Source: Streptomyces aureus (GTDB taxonomy: Bacteria > Actinomycetota > Actinomycetes > Streptomycetales > Streptomycetaceae). Taken from it: a DNA stretch of 64,000 nt. The notes beneath the pieces are model-generated. The model was given only the letters and a program-made list of their open reading frames with translations, had not been told where the DNA came from and did not search any database. Below, piece after piece: positions 1 to 7,143 of this stretch (position 1 is the first letter of the stretch; every line of letters starts with the position of its first letter). The position numbers were made by a program, and so were the translations under genes. Location of the stretch: contig NZ_JNZD01000019.1 in NCBI RefSeq assembly GCF_000725495.1, positions 62,001-126,000 of the forward strand. The letters run 5' to 3'.

Positions 1-274
1 GGAAGCGTTCGCCGAAGTAGCCGTTGGAGACGACCAGGACCTCGTCGCCGGCCGAGAAGCAGTTGGCGACCGCGGCCTCCATGGCGCCGGTCCCGGAGGA
101 GGCGATGGTGTACACCGGGGAGGCGGTGCCGAACAGCGGGGGCAGGCCGCCGCTGATCTCGTGGATCAGCTGCTCCATCTCGGTGGAGCGGTGGTGGATG
201 ATCTCGCGGGCCCCGGCCAGCAGCAGACGCTGGGGGACTTCGGTGGGCCCGGGTGTGGCCAGCCGCAGCTTCAC
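1..274 (-). CDS. class V aminotransferase, N-terminal part only (2-aminoethylphosphonate/alanine-glyoxylate type)
   Basis: Only the first 91 codons are in the window; the rest lies before position 1. The protein opens KLRLATPGPTEVPQRLL and continues with the SSGTGAMEAAVANC stretch that holds the PLP phosphate in class V (AGXT-like) aminotransferases. Its GTG start at 274 overlaps the TGA of the preceding yjbQ-like gene as GTGA, with nothing between them, so it is the distal known gene of the phosphonate operon that begins at 4907. By context it probably transaminates a phosphonate aldehyde or keto acid, for example phosphonoacetaldehyde to 2-aminoethylphosphonate. The family also contains alanine-glyoxylate and serine-pyruvate enzymes, and the catalytic Lys is outside the window, so the substrate is inferred. 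Confidence 0.8.
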   Translation of the reverse strand, partial: MKLRLATPGPTEVPQRLLLAGAREIIHHRSTEMEQLIHEISGGLPPLFGTASPVYTIASSGTGAMEAAVANCFSAGDEVLVVSNGYFGERF

Positions 275-735
275 AGGCTCTTCTCCGTAACCGTGTCGGT
301 GTGGGGGGCGGGTGCCGCGGTCCGGGGCGCGTCGAGGAAGACGCGGCGGGTGGCGGGCTTCAGATCGAAGTCGAAGAGCACCACGCGGTGACTCGGCGAC
401 ATGGCGAGGGCGCCGTCCCGGAAGGGCACGAGCAGACTGGTGCCGAGCAGCGACGACTTCAGATGGGAGAAGCCGTTGGGGTCCTCGGTGGTCAGCTCGT
501 GCAGATAGCGGCCGACGCCGGCGGGGGACTCCGGCGCGATGCGTTCCAGGGTCCGCAGCAGGTCCTGCACGGCGCCGGGCTCGTAGCGCATGACGGTGAG
601 CCCGATGGTGCTGCCGTGCGCGAACACCCCGGCCAGTCCGTCGCCCGCGCCGTGCTCGCGGAGGCTGTCGGCGATCGTGTCGGTGAGGTCGTAGTGGGAG
701 TTGAGGCCGGTGCTGTGCACCGTCAGTTCGATCAC
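271..735 (-). CDS. YjbQ/UPF0047 family protein in phosphonate operon
   Basis: 154 residues, the usual size for UPF0047. The diagnostic C-terminal half is clear: a GFSHLKSSLLGTSLLVPF segment, then DGALAMSPSHRVVLFDFD, the family's conserved HLKASLLG...F.EFD pattern. The HTTAGL stretch of relatives reads FAHGSTIGL here. YjbQ from E. coli has a weak thiamin phosphate synthase activity; its true function is not settled. The GTG start at 735 overlaps the previous gene's stop by 4 nt (GTGA), and its own stop overlaps the aminotransferase start, so it is co-translated in the phosphonate operon. A link to thiamin diphosphate supply for the decarboxylase encoded upstream is conceivable but unproven. 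The last 25 residues are Ala/Pro/Thr-rich. Confidence 0.85.
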   Translation of the reverse strand: MIELTVHSTGLNSHYDLTDTIADSLREHGAGDGLAGVFAHGSTIGLTVMRYEPGAVQDLLRTLERIAPESPAGVGRYLHELTTEDPNGFSHLKSSLLGTSLLVPFRDGALAMSPSHRVVLFDFDLKPATRRVFLDAPRTAAPAPHTDTVTEKSL

Positions 736-1847
736 AGGGCCGCCTCCGCGGACCCGGCGATCAGCGCCGGCACGTTCCGGGCCGTCAGGTCGCCGGGGCC
801 GGTCAGCGTCCAGGCCGGCACCCCGGCCAGGACATCGGTGATGCGGGTGACGCGTTCGGCGTGGGCGGCGCGGTCGTCGTCGAGGTAGTGGTGCCAGCCG
901 GCGTTGGCGCCGTCGAACGCCGACTCAACGTTGGCGCGCAGCACTTCGGCGTGCTCCTCGCGGCCGCCGGTGAGCGGTTCGACCACCGTGTGCTCACCGG
1001 GGCCGATCGCCGGGTGCAGGATCGCCGCGACGGGCACGCGCACCCCGGCGGGGGCGCTCGGGAAGCGGTCCCGGAACGGAAGCGGGTCCACCGCGAACTT
1101 CCCCACGGGCGAGAACGCGTGGCCCTCGGCGGGCACGTAGTCGTCCGCGATGCCCGCGATCTCCCTGAGCCCGGGGTACTTGGCGACGGTGCCGTAGCCC
1201 AGGTGCGGATAGTCGGGCCAGCCGGCCGCGAGGACGGAGCCGTCCGGCAGTTCGTGCACCACGGTCTTGTCGCCGCTGAGGATCTCGTACCCGAAGTGCT
1301 CCACCAGCTCCAGGAGCACCGTGCTCTTGCCGGCCCCCTTCGCGCCGGTGACCAGCACGACCGTGCCGTCCCGGTAGGCGGCGGTCGCGTGCAGCACCGC
1401 GGCGCCGGTGTTCTCCTGGTGCTTCAGCACCAGGTCGCGCACCAGCTCGACGAGGTCCATGTGTCCGCCGGACCCGAGCGCCACGTCGATCACACGGGAC
1501 GCGCGGTCGAAGACGAAGCGGCTGCCCGTCTTGGTGCACTCCAGGTACTCCCGGCCGTCCACCGCGGCCCGCCGGGCCGGCACGGTGAAGAATTCGCTGG
1601 CGCTCTTGCGGAGGTGGATGTCCTCCGCCGCCGTTCCGGCAGGGGGCGCGAGAAGCCCCGGGTCCCCGGCGTGCACGCGGAGCGTGGCGACCGGCTCGCG
1701 GCCCGTCTCGTCGGGCTTGGCCTCCTCGGCGGTCAGATGCGTGGCCAGGAAGGCCAGCGCGTCCTCGACGCCGGCACCGTGTGCCACCTCCAGGTCGAGC
1801 GGGGTGCCGTGGAAGTCCAGCCGCAGGGCGGTGGGTCGGGTGGTCAC
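732..1847 (-). CDS. HprK/PEPCK-like P-loop protein in phosphonate operon
   Basis: 371 residues starting at GTG 1847, which overlaps the PEP mutase stop by 4 nt; a longer open frame upstream of this is the shadow of pepM. A Walker A motif GAKGAGKST lies at about residues 168-176, preceded by VLHATAAYRDGTVVLV and followed by a LSGDKTVV strand. This is the arrangement of HPr kinase/PEP carboxykinase-fold proteins such as those beside lasso-peptide genes. True HPr kinase N-terminal regions are absent; residues 1-140 look like an unassigned alpha/beta domain. The product may phosphorylate a small molecule or a carrier in the pathway, but nothing in the sequence identifies the acceptor. Fold assignment is moderately sure; function is unknown. 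Confidence 0.75.
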   Translation of the reverse strand: MTTRPTALRLDFHGTPLDLEVAHGAGVEDALAFLATHLTAEEAKPDETGREPVATLRVHAGDPGLLAPPAGTAAEDIHLRKSASEFFTVPARRAAVDGREYLECTKTGSRFVFDRASRVIDVALGSGGHMDLVELVRDLVLKHQENTGAAVLHATAAYRDGTVVLVTGAKGAGKSTVLLELVEHFGYEILSGDKTVVHELPDGSVLAAGWPDYPHLGYGTVAKYPGLREIAGIADDYVPAEGHAFSPVGKFAVDPLPFRDRFPSAPAGVRVPVAAILHPAIGPGEHTVVEPLTGGREEHAEVLRANVESAFDGANAGWHHYLDDDRAAHAERVTRITDVLAGVPAWTLTGPGDLTARNVPALIAGSAEAAL

Positions 1848-2779
1848 TGTGCTGCCTCCGCGAGTTCGCGTCCCAGGGACTCGTAGCGCTCCTGCTGCTC
1901 CAGCATCTGGGGCATGCGCTGCAGGTCGAAGATCTCCTTGAGCGGGGCGAGTTCGGGCTCCACGTTCAGCGTGGTGCCGTCCCGCATGATCCGGGTGAGG
2001 GTCTCCCGCATGGCCCGGATCGAGCTGCGCAGCGCCTGGTTGGCGTAGATCGCCATGGCGAATCCGCGCTGCTCCAGCTCCTCGACGGTGACCTGGTTGT
2101 AGGTGGTCGGCACGACGATCACCGGAAGGTCGCCGCGGTAGGCCTCGCGGAAGGCGAAGACCTCCTCCGGGTCCTTGCGCTTGGAGTGGATGAGCAGGGC
2201 GTCCGCGCCGGCCCGCTCGTAGACGTCGGCCCGGCGCAGCGCCTCCGCCATGCCCTGTCCGGAGATCAGCGCCTCCAGCCGGGCCACCACGACCATGTCC
2301 GTACGGGTCTCGGAGGCGCCCCGGATCTTGGCCGCGAAGTCGTCCAGCGGGGCCAGATCCTGATTGCCCTCGACGAAGCTGTTGAGCTTGGGGAACTGCT
2401 TGTCCTCGATGCACACCCCGGCCACGCCGCGCGCCTCGTAGGAACGCACCATGTGGATGACGTTGTTGACGTTGCCGAATCCGGAGTCGCAGTCGGCGAG
2501 CACGGGGAGGTCCACCGAGGACGCCAGGCCGGCCGCCGCGTCGAGGCACTCGCCCATGGCGAGGATGTTGGCGTCGGGCACGCCGGCCGCGGCGGAGATC
2601 TCCAGTCCGCTGGACCAGACGACGTCGAAGCCCGCCTCCTCCGCGAGCCGCGCGCTGAGCGGGCTGTGCGCGCCCATGGCACGTGTCAGCCGCGGGGCGG
2701 CGAGCGCCGCGCGCAGCCGCCGGGCCGCTCCGTCCGGCGGGTCGTTCCGGTCCTGCTGGGGCGGTCGGCTCGCGGTCAT
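1844..2779 (-). CDS. pepM: phosphoenolpyruvate mutase (phosphonopyruvate-forming)
   Basis: Isomerises PEP to phosphonopyruvate, the C-P bond-forming step of nearly all phosphonate biosynthesis. The 311-residue protein has the isocitrate lyase/PEP mutase fold. VWSSGLEISA is at about 54-63, LADCDSGFGN with the Mg-binding Asp residues at 95-103, and the decisive signature EDKQFPKLNS at 125-134. That motif separates PEP mutases from carboxyphosphonoenolpyruvate mutase, oxaloacetase and methylisocitrate lyase relatives. Length matches the family (about 290-310). ATG at 2779 overlaps the upstream aldolase stop (ATGA) and its own TGA overlaps the HprK-like start, so it sits inside a tightly coupled operon. 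The equilibrium of this reaction favours PEP, so the decarboxylase encoded two genes upstream should pull it forward. Confidence 0.96.
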   Translation of the reverse strand: MTASRPPQQDRNDPPDGAARRLRAALAAPRLTRAMGAHSPLSARLAEEAGFDVVWSSGLEISAAAGVPDANILAMGECLDAAAGLASSVDLPVLADCDSGFGNVNNVIHMVRSYEARGVAGVCIEDKQFPKLNSFVEGNQDLAPLDDFAAKIRGASETRTDMVVVARLEALISGQGMAEALRRADVYERAGADALLIHSKRKDPEEVFAFREAYRGDLPVIVVPTTYNQVTVEELEQRGFAMAIYANQALRSSIRAMRETLTRIMRDGTTLNVEPELAPLKEIFDLQRMPQMLEQQERYESLGRELAEAAQ

Positions 2780-3810
2780 GCGTTCCCTCCGGTGGTGTGT
2801 TCGGTCCCTGCGGTCCGCCCGGCCAGTTCCCGGCACACGTCCTCGACCGTCTCGTCGAGGACCTTGCGCGGCCGGGCCGCGCCGATCCGGTGTCCGACGG
2901 CCCACGGGTCGAGTCCGTGGCGGGCGCTGATCTTCTCGATGCGGTCCTGGAAGTAGAAGTGGTGGTCGTTGATCCCGGCCGCGATCTCCGCCCGGCGCAC
3001 CGTCATGGGGCGCGGCAGCACCTGTTCGGCCACGTACTCCGCGGCCTCGCAGACCAGGGGCAGATCGACGTGGGTGTCGTACCGGGGCCACGCGGTGAGG
3101 AAGGCCGCGGCCTGCTCGGTCGCGAGGTTCCCGGCGCCCCGCGCCATGGCGCACAGCGAGGCGTCCAGCCAGCTCACGCCCGCGTCCAGGCCGGCGAGCG
3201 CGTTGGCCGCGGCCAGGCCGAGATTGTTGTGGGCGTGGATGCCGAGCGGGACGGGCAGCCGCTCGGCCAGCAGTCCGACGCGCCGGCGGACGTCGTCCGG
3301 GGTGAGCGCGCCGAAGGAGTCGGCGATGTAGAAGACGTCCGGCCGCTCGGACGCCACGACCGCCGCGACCTCGGCCAGTTGCTCCTCGGTGGTGTAGCTG
3401 ACGGCCATCAGGTTCACGCCGGCCTTCAGCCCGAGCGCCCGCACGGCACGGACGTACGCGGGGACCGCGTCGATGTTCCACGGGTAGGCGGCGATGCGCA
3501 CCATGGACACGGGGCTGTCGGGCAGGTCGTCCATGGCGCCGACCGGGCACACCGTGGGGACGACCATCACCGCCAGCTCGGCGTGCGAGACGTCGGGCAG
3601 CGCCGCGAGGTACTCGGGCGAGCAGTTCGCCGAGGGGCCCGCGGTGGCGCTGGCCCGGCTTCCGGACCCGCCGCGGTAGCCGACCTCGATGACGTCGACG
3701 CGGGCGGCGTCCAGGGTGCTCACGATGGTGCGGACGTCGGTGGCGGTGAACTGCCAGTCGTTCTGGTTCCCGCCGTCGCGCAGGGTGCAGTCGAGCAGGG
3801 TGGGTTTCAC
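2776..3810 (-). CDS. HMGL-like (DRE-TIM) aldolase/carboligase
   Basis: 344 residues from GTG 3810, overlapping the decarboxylase beta stop by 4 nt. The N-terminus LLDCTLRDGGNQNDWQF carries the catalytic Arg-Asp of DRE-TIM metallolyases, and IHAHNNLG at about 191-198 supplies the two metal-binding His. The DGG-N-W variant is closer to 4-hydroxy-2-oxovalerate aldolase-like proteins than to isopropylmalate synthase, and no acetyl-CoA-enzyme C-terminal regulatory domain is present. In context it may join an enolate donor (pyruvate or oxaloacetate type) to phosphonoacetaldehyde. The rhizocticin pathway is believed to use an aldolase for a comparable step. A phosphonomethylmalate synthase is an alternative I consider less likely. 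Substrates are inferred. Confidence 0.8.
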   Translation of the reverse strand: MKPTLLDCTLRDGGNQNDWQFTATDVRTIVSTLDAARVDVIEVGYRGGSGSRASATAGPSANCSPEYLAALPDVSHAELAVMVVPTVCPVGAMDDLPDSPVSMVRIAAYPWNIDAVPAYVRAVRALGLKAGVNLMAVSYTTEEQLAEVAAVVASERPDVFYIADSFGALTPDDVRRRVGLLAERLPVPLGIHAHNNLGLAAANALAGLDAGVSWLDASLCAMARGAGNLATEQAAAFLTAWPRYDTHVDLPLVCEAAEYVAEQVLPRPMTVRRAEIAAGINDHHFYFQDRIEKISARHGLDPWAVGHRIGAARPRKVLDETVEDVCRELAGRTAGTEHTTGGNA

Positions 3811-4379
3811 ACGGCTCCTTCCAGGTGCGGCTGCGGAACGCCCAGCCGGGTGCGGAAGCGTTCGACCAGCTGCTGGGGCGTCTGGCGCACCCGCTGTCCG
3901 GCGGGGTGGCTGCGCGGCGCGCAGCGGATCCGCACCAGGGCGGGGGTGCCGGTCAGGTCCAGGGCGGCCAGTTCGTCGAGGTCGTCCACGGTGTGGGCGG
4001 CGGCGTAGCCGGCCGCGAGGGCCGTGGCCGCCGGGTCGCCGAGGGCGACGGTGCGCTGCCCGCCGGTGCTCTCGTGGGCGCCGTTGTCGAGGACGGCGTG
4101 GACCAGGTTCGGCCGGTGCTCGGCGATCATCGGCAGACAGCCGGGGTTCATGGCGAACGAGCCGTCGCCGTCCAGCACGAGCACCCGGCGGCCGGGGTGG
4201 GCCAGGGCGATGCCGAGCCCGATCGGCGCGGCCATGCCCATGGAACCGACGAGATAGAAGTGCTCGGCGCGGTCGCGGAGGTTGTACAGGTCGCGTGTGA
4301 TGAAGCCGCAGGTGCTCACCGTCAGGGCGTCGGGCTCGCGGTCCAGCAGTGCGGCGAGGGCGTCACGGATGTCCAGCAA
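3807..4379 (-). CDS. phosphonopyruvate decarboxylase, beta (C-terminal) subunit
   Basis: 190 residues that match the C-terminal TPP-binding half of phosphonopyruvate and sulfopyruvate decarboxylases. VSTCGFITRDL is near 21-31, FYLVGSMGMAAPIGLGIAL at 41-59, and the Mg-TPP motif GDGS (71-74) with its partner Asn in LDNG (99). With the alpha subunit it would decarboxylate phosphonopyruvate to phosphonoacetaldehyde, making PEP mutase flux irreversible. The start is TTG at 4379, only 3 nt after the alpha stop, with GGAAGGG about 10 nt upstream; no ATG or GTG fits better. The two parts are usually one chain of about 380 residues, so this is a natural split: both halves are complete and neither ends mid-domain. 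Confidence 0.9.
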   Translation of the reverse strand: MLDIRDALAALLDREPDALTVSTCGFITRDLYNLRDRAEHFYLVGSMGMAAPIGLGIALAHPGRRVLVLDGDGSFAMNPGCLPMIAEHRPNLVHAVLDNGAHESTGGQRTVALGDPAATALAAGYAAAHTVDDLDELAALDLTGTPALVRIRCAPRSHPAGQRVRQTPQQLVERFRTRLGVPQPHLEGAV

Positions 4380-4382
4380 CGC

Positions 4383-4907
4383 TCAGATCCCTTCCCGGAC
4401 GATGAGTACGGCGGTGCTCCGGCCGGAGTCGTACTGCTTGAGGAAGGCCTCCACGCCGTCCTCGGGGCGCGCGTTGTCCAGCACGGTCCAGGGAATCCCG
4501 AACACGTCGAGCAGCCGGGTGAGTTCGCGGCCGATGACGTCGTGCTCGACGGCGTCGTTCCCGTCGTGACCGCGCCAGCTGACGACGATCGGCAGGTGGA
4601 CGTCGTAGATGAGGTTGAACGAGGTGAGGACGTTGAGCGAGTAGCCGAGGCCGGAGTTCTGCATGAGGGCCACGGGCCGGGCGCCGGCGAGGGCGAGACC
4701 GGAGGCCACCCCCAGGGCGCTGTCCTCACGGGGCGCGGGGATGTAGGCGGCGGGGCAGCCGGGGTCCTCCAGTAATCGGAAGAGCCCTTTCAGCAGTGAG
4801 CACGGTACGCCGGTGAAGTGGGAATGACCACGTTTTACCAAGGCATTGAGAACGGTTTCCGCGACCTTGGAACCGGATCCCGCTGCCGATGAAGATTCAG
4901 GCAGCAC
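4383..4907 (-). CDS. phosphonopyruvate decarboxylase, alpha (N-terminal) subunit
   Basis: 174 residues matching the N-terminal pyrimidine-binding half of phosphonopyruvate/sulfopyruvate decarboxylase. GHSHFTGVPCSLLKGL is at 27-42, then IPAPREDSALGVASGLALAG with the Glu that activates TPP, then MQNSGLGYSLNVLTS and the substrate-loop segment VSWRGHDGNDAVEHDVIG, which resembles family RG...DEPEH loops. It is the first gene of the minus-strand phosphonate operon. GTG at 4907 has AGAAGGG about 6 nt upstream. It ends cleanly in AVLIVREGI before the beta subunit. The heteromeric arrangement parallels ComD/ComE sulfopyruvate decarboxylase, so sulfopyruvate is a theoretical alternative substrate, but adjacency to PEP mutase favours phosphonopyruvate. 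Confidence 0.9.
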   Translation of the reverse strand: MLPESSSAAGSGSKVAETVLNALVKRGHSHFTGVPCSLLKGLFRLLEDPGCPAAYIPAPREDSALGVASGLALAGARPVALMQNSGLGYSLNVLTSFNLIYDVHLPIVVSWRGHDGNDAVEHDVIGRELTRLLDVFGIPWTVLDNARPEDGVEAFLKQYDSGRSTAVLIVREGI

Positions 4908-5700
4908 GCATTGCCCTTCTTTTGCGAAGCGCGGACAGGGTCACGTCCGGCGAGGGGCGTCTTCCGGCCCCTCGGCGGTGTGGATCTTGCATGACGACCA
5001 CGAGAATGCGCAATGACATTCCGGAATACGGACAGGTCGATTTCTCGGACCGGGCCTCGCGTTCATCGCATTCGGCGGCCGGGCGGTCCAGTGCCGAATC
5101 GGTCGATTCCGTCCGCGGTTTGACCGAATGTCGATGTTTGAAACGAGGAAACGCGGGAGCGCGCTTCTCAGGCGCGTCCGTTTTCCGTTGGTGCGGCCCG
5201 TCGGCGCCTCTGTCGAGGGCGTTCCGGTCATTCGCCGAGCCGTGGAGCGGCTGGTGGAGGCCGGAAAGCGGCGCCCGGGGGGATGGAATTCGAGTCAGAT
5301 CGACGGCGGGGTTCCGGATGCTTCGGGATCCGCGCCCAGCCACATCGGGCCAAGGGATCTATGGGGGCAATCGGGACAGCGTTCCAGGAGTTCAGGCGGA
5401 TTCGGCGGTGTCGCGCACGGCCCGTGGAGTGCGGCGGTCGTGACAAAAGGCCGGATGTAGAGTGGCCGAATCGCGGCGGGTCGAAGTTGATCTTCCCCGT
5501 GTACAGTCGGCGACATTGGCGTATGGCAGCCCTCGGTAATCGGGACGGGAATCGAGGGCGCCGAGCGTCGAGGGATGCGTTCGGCTTTCCCGGCGCATGG
5601 CCCCGCACAACGTCGTGCACGGGTGCCGCCCCTCGCTCCTTTCCAGCGTCTCCCTTTCTTCTTCTTTCCGGTTCTTTTCGACATGCAACGGGGTTGATTC
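4908..5700. promoter_or_regulatory. 793-bp divergent intergenic region between the two phosphonate operons
   Basis: The largest non-coding stretch in the cluster, visibly less GC-rich than the flanking genes and with many stops. It must hold the promoters for both operons. An 8-bp hairpin (arms 4951-4958 and 4967-4974) would sit in the leader of the decarboxylase transcript. The end before 5701 is a pyrimidine-rich tract (about 5635-5680) and then ACGGGG as a ribosome site. A TTGACC at about 5119 could be a -35 element, but I see no convincing -10 partner. Short open frames here lack ribosome sites and recognisable sequence. No regulator gene for the cluster is inside the window. Confidence 0.55.
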
Positions 5701-7143
5701 ATGCGTGCGGCGGAACAAGACAGTGATATCGGCGTCGTCGACGACGAGGCACAAGCCGCGGTCGTGGCGGCCGAGGAGATCATCGACGAGGCGTCGGGGG
5801 GTGACGGCGGCGTCTTCGGCCACGCCTGGTCGGACGACCGGGTGGCCCACCTGCTGGAGCGGCTCGCCTCGGACTTCGTGCTCGACAACACCTACCGCGA
5901 GCAGCACCTGAGCCTCACCGCCAGCGAGAACTATCCGAGCAAGCTGGTCCGCATGCTCGGCAGCGGACTCCAGGGCGGCTTCTACGAGTTCGCCCCGCCG
6001 TACCCGGCCGAGGCGGGCGAGTGGGCCTTCCCCGACTCCGGTGCGAACGCGTCCCTGGTGGGGAAGCTGACCGGCATCGGCCGCCAGCTCTTCGAAGCGG
6101 CCACCTTCGACTGGCGGCCCAACGGCGGCTCGGTCGCCGAACAGGCCGTGCTCCTGGGCACCTGCGGACGAGGCGACGGCTTCGTGCACTTCGCCCACAA
6201 GGACGGCGGCCACTTCGCCCTGGAGTCGCTGGCCGCCGCGGCCGGCATCAACACCTACCACCTGCCGATGGTCGACCGGACCCTGCTCATCGACGTGGAC
6301 CGGCTGGCCACGCTGTGCGGCGAGCACCCGGAGATCAAACTCGTCATCCTCGACCAGTCGTTCAAACTGCGCTGGCAGCCGCTCGCCCAGATCAGGGCCG
6401 CGCTGCCCGAGGGCGTGTTCCTCGCCTACGACTCCAGTCACGACGGCGCCCTGATCGCGGGCGGGGTGCTGCCGCAGCCGACCCTGCTCGGCGCCGACGC
6501 CGTGCACGGCAACACCCACAAGACCATCGCCGGACCGCAGAAGGCGTACATCGCCTTCCGGGACGCGGACCACCCGAAGCTCAGGGCGGTCTCGGACTGG
6601 GTCTGCCCGCAGATGCAGAGCAATTCGCACGCCGAGCTGATCGCGCCCATGTACGTGGCCCTGTCCGAGATCGCCCTCCACGGCCACGACTACGCGCGTC
6701 AGATCGTCGCCAACGCCAAGGTCCTCGCGCAGGCCCTGCACGAGGAGGGGGTGCGGGTCTCCGGGGAGTCCTTCGGATTCACCGAGACGCATCAGGTGCA
6801 CGTCATCACCGGATCGGCCGCCGACGCGCTGCGCCTGTCGCTGGGCGACCTGGCCCACGCCGGTATCCGCACCACCAACATCGAGGTGCCGGGCGCCAAC
6901 GGCCTGCACGGCCTGCGGCTCGGCGTCCAGGCGATGACCCGGCGGGGGCTGCGCGAGGCGGAGATGCGCGAGGTCGCACGGCTGGTGGCCAAGGTGGTGC
7001 TGCGCCGGGCCGAGCCCACGGCGGTCCGCGCCGAGGTCGCCGACCTGCTGCGGCACCACCCCCTGGACGAGCTCGCCTACTCCTTCGACGCCCACGTCGA
7101 CTCTCCGGCGGCGGCCCGCCTGCTGGGCGAGGTGTTCCGGTGA
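5701..7143 (+). CDS. SHMT-like PLP-dependent enzyme of the phosphonate cluster
   Basis: 480 residues, related to but clearly divergent from serine hydroxymethyltransferase. SLTASENYPSKLV at about 71-83 corresponds to the SHMT ASENF substrate motif. GNTHKTIAGPQKAYI contains the PLP-binding Lys at about 274 (SHMT: TTHKTLRGPR), and YDSSHDGALIAGG holds the PLP-ring Asp/His region. An N-terminal extension of about 45 acidic residues is not found in GlyA, and the canonical glyA lies only 5 kb away, so this copy is not housekeeping. It may carry out a retro-aldol or aldol reaction between an amino acid and a phosphonate aldehyde. ATG 5701 follows ACGGGG at 8 nt. First gene of the plus operon; its stop overlaps the next start (GTGA). 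Confidence 0.85.
   Translation: MRAAEQDSDIGVVDDEAQAAVVAAEEIIDEASGGDGGVFGHAWSDDRVAHLLERLASDFVLDNTYREQHLSLTASENYPSKLVRMLGSGLQGGFYEFAPPYPAEAGEWAFPDSGANASLVGKLTGIGRQLFEAATFDWRPNGGSVAEQAVLLGTCGRGDGFVHFAHKDGGHFALESLAAAAGINTYHLPMVDRTLLIDVDRLATLCGEHPEIKLVILDQSFKLRWQPLAQIRAALPEGVFLAYDSSHDGALIAGGVLPQPTLLGADAVHGNTHKTIAGPQKAYIAFRDADHPKLRAVSDWVCPQMQSNSHAELIAPMYVALSEIALHGHDYARQIVANAKVLAQALHEEGVRVSGESFGFTETHQVHVITGSAADALRLSLGDLAHAGIRTTNIEVPGANGLHGLRLGVQAMTRRGLREAEMREVARLVAKVVLRRAEPTAVRAEVADLLRHHPLDELAYSFDAHVDSPAAARLLGEVFR

Noticed and set aside
732..2549. Extending the HprK-like gene upstream to 2549
   Set aside because: The extra 234 codons are out-of-frame pepM sequence; GTG 1847 overlaps the pepM stop and fits the operon pattern.
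2776..3810. Isopropylmalate synthase call for the HMGL-like gene
   Set aside because: It lacks the C-terminal regulatory domain and has the DGG-N-W variant; the cluster context fits an aldolase better.
5128..5460. Short open frames in the divergent phosphonate promoter region
   Set aside because: No ribosome site, no recognisable sequence, and overlapping frames on both strands.
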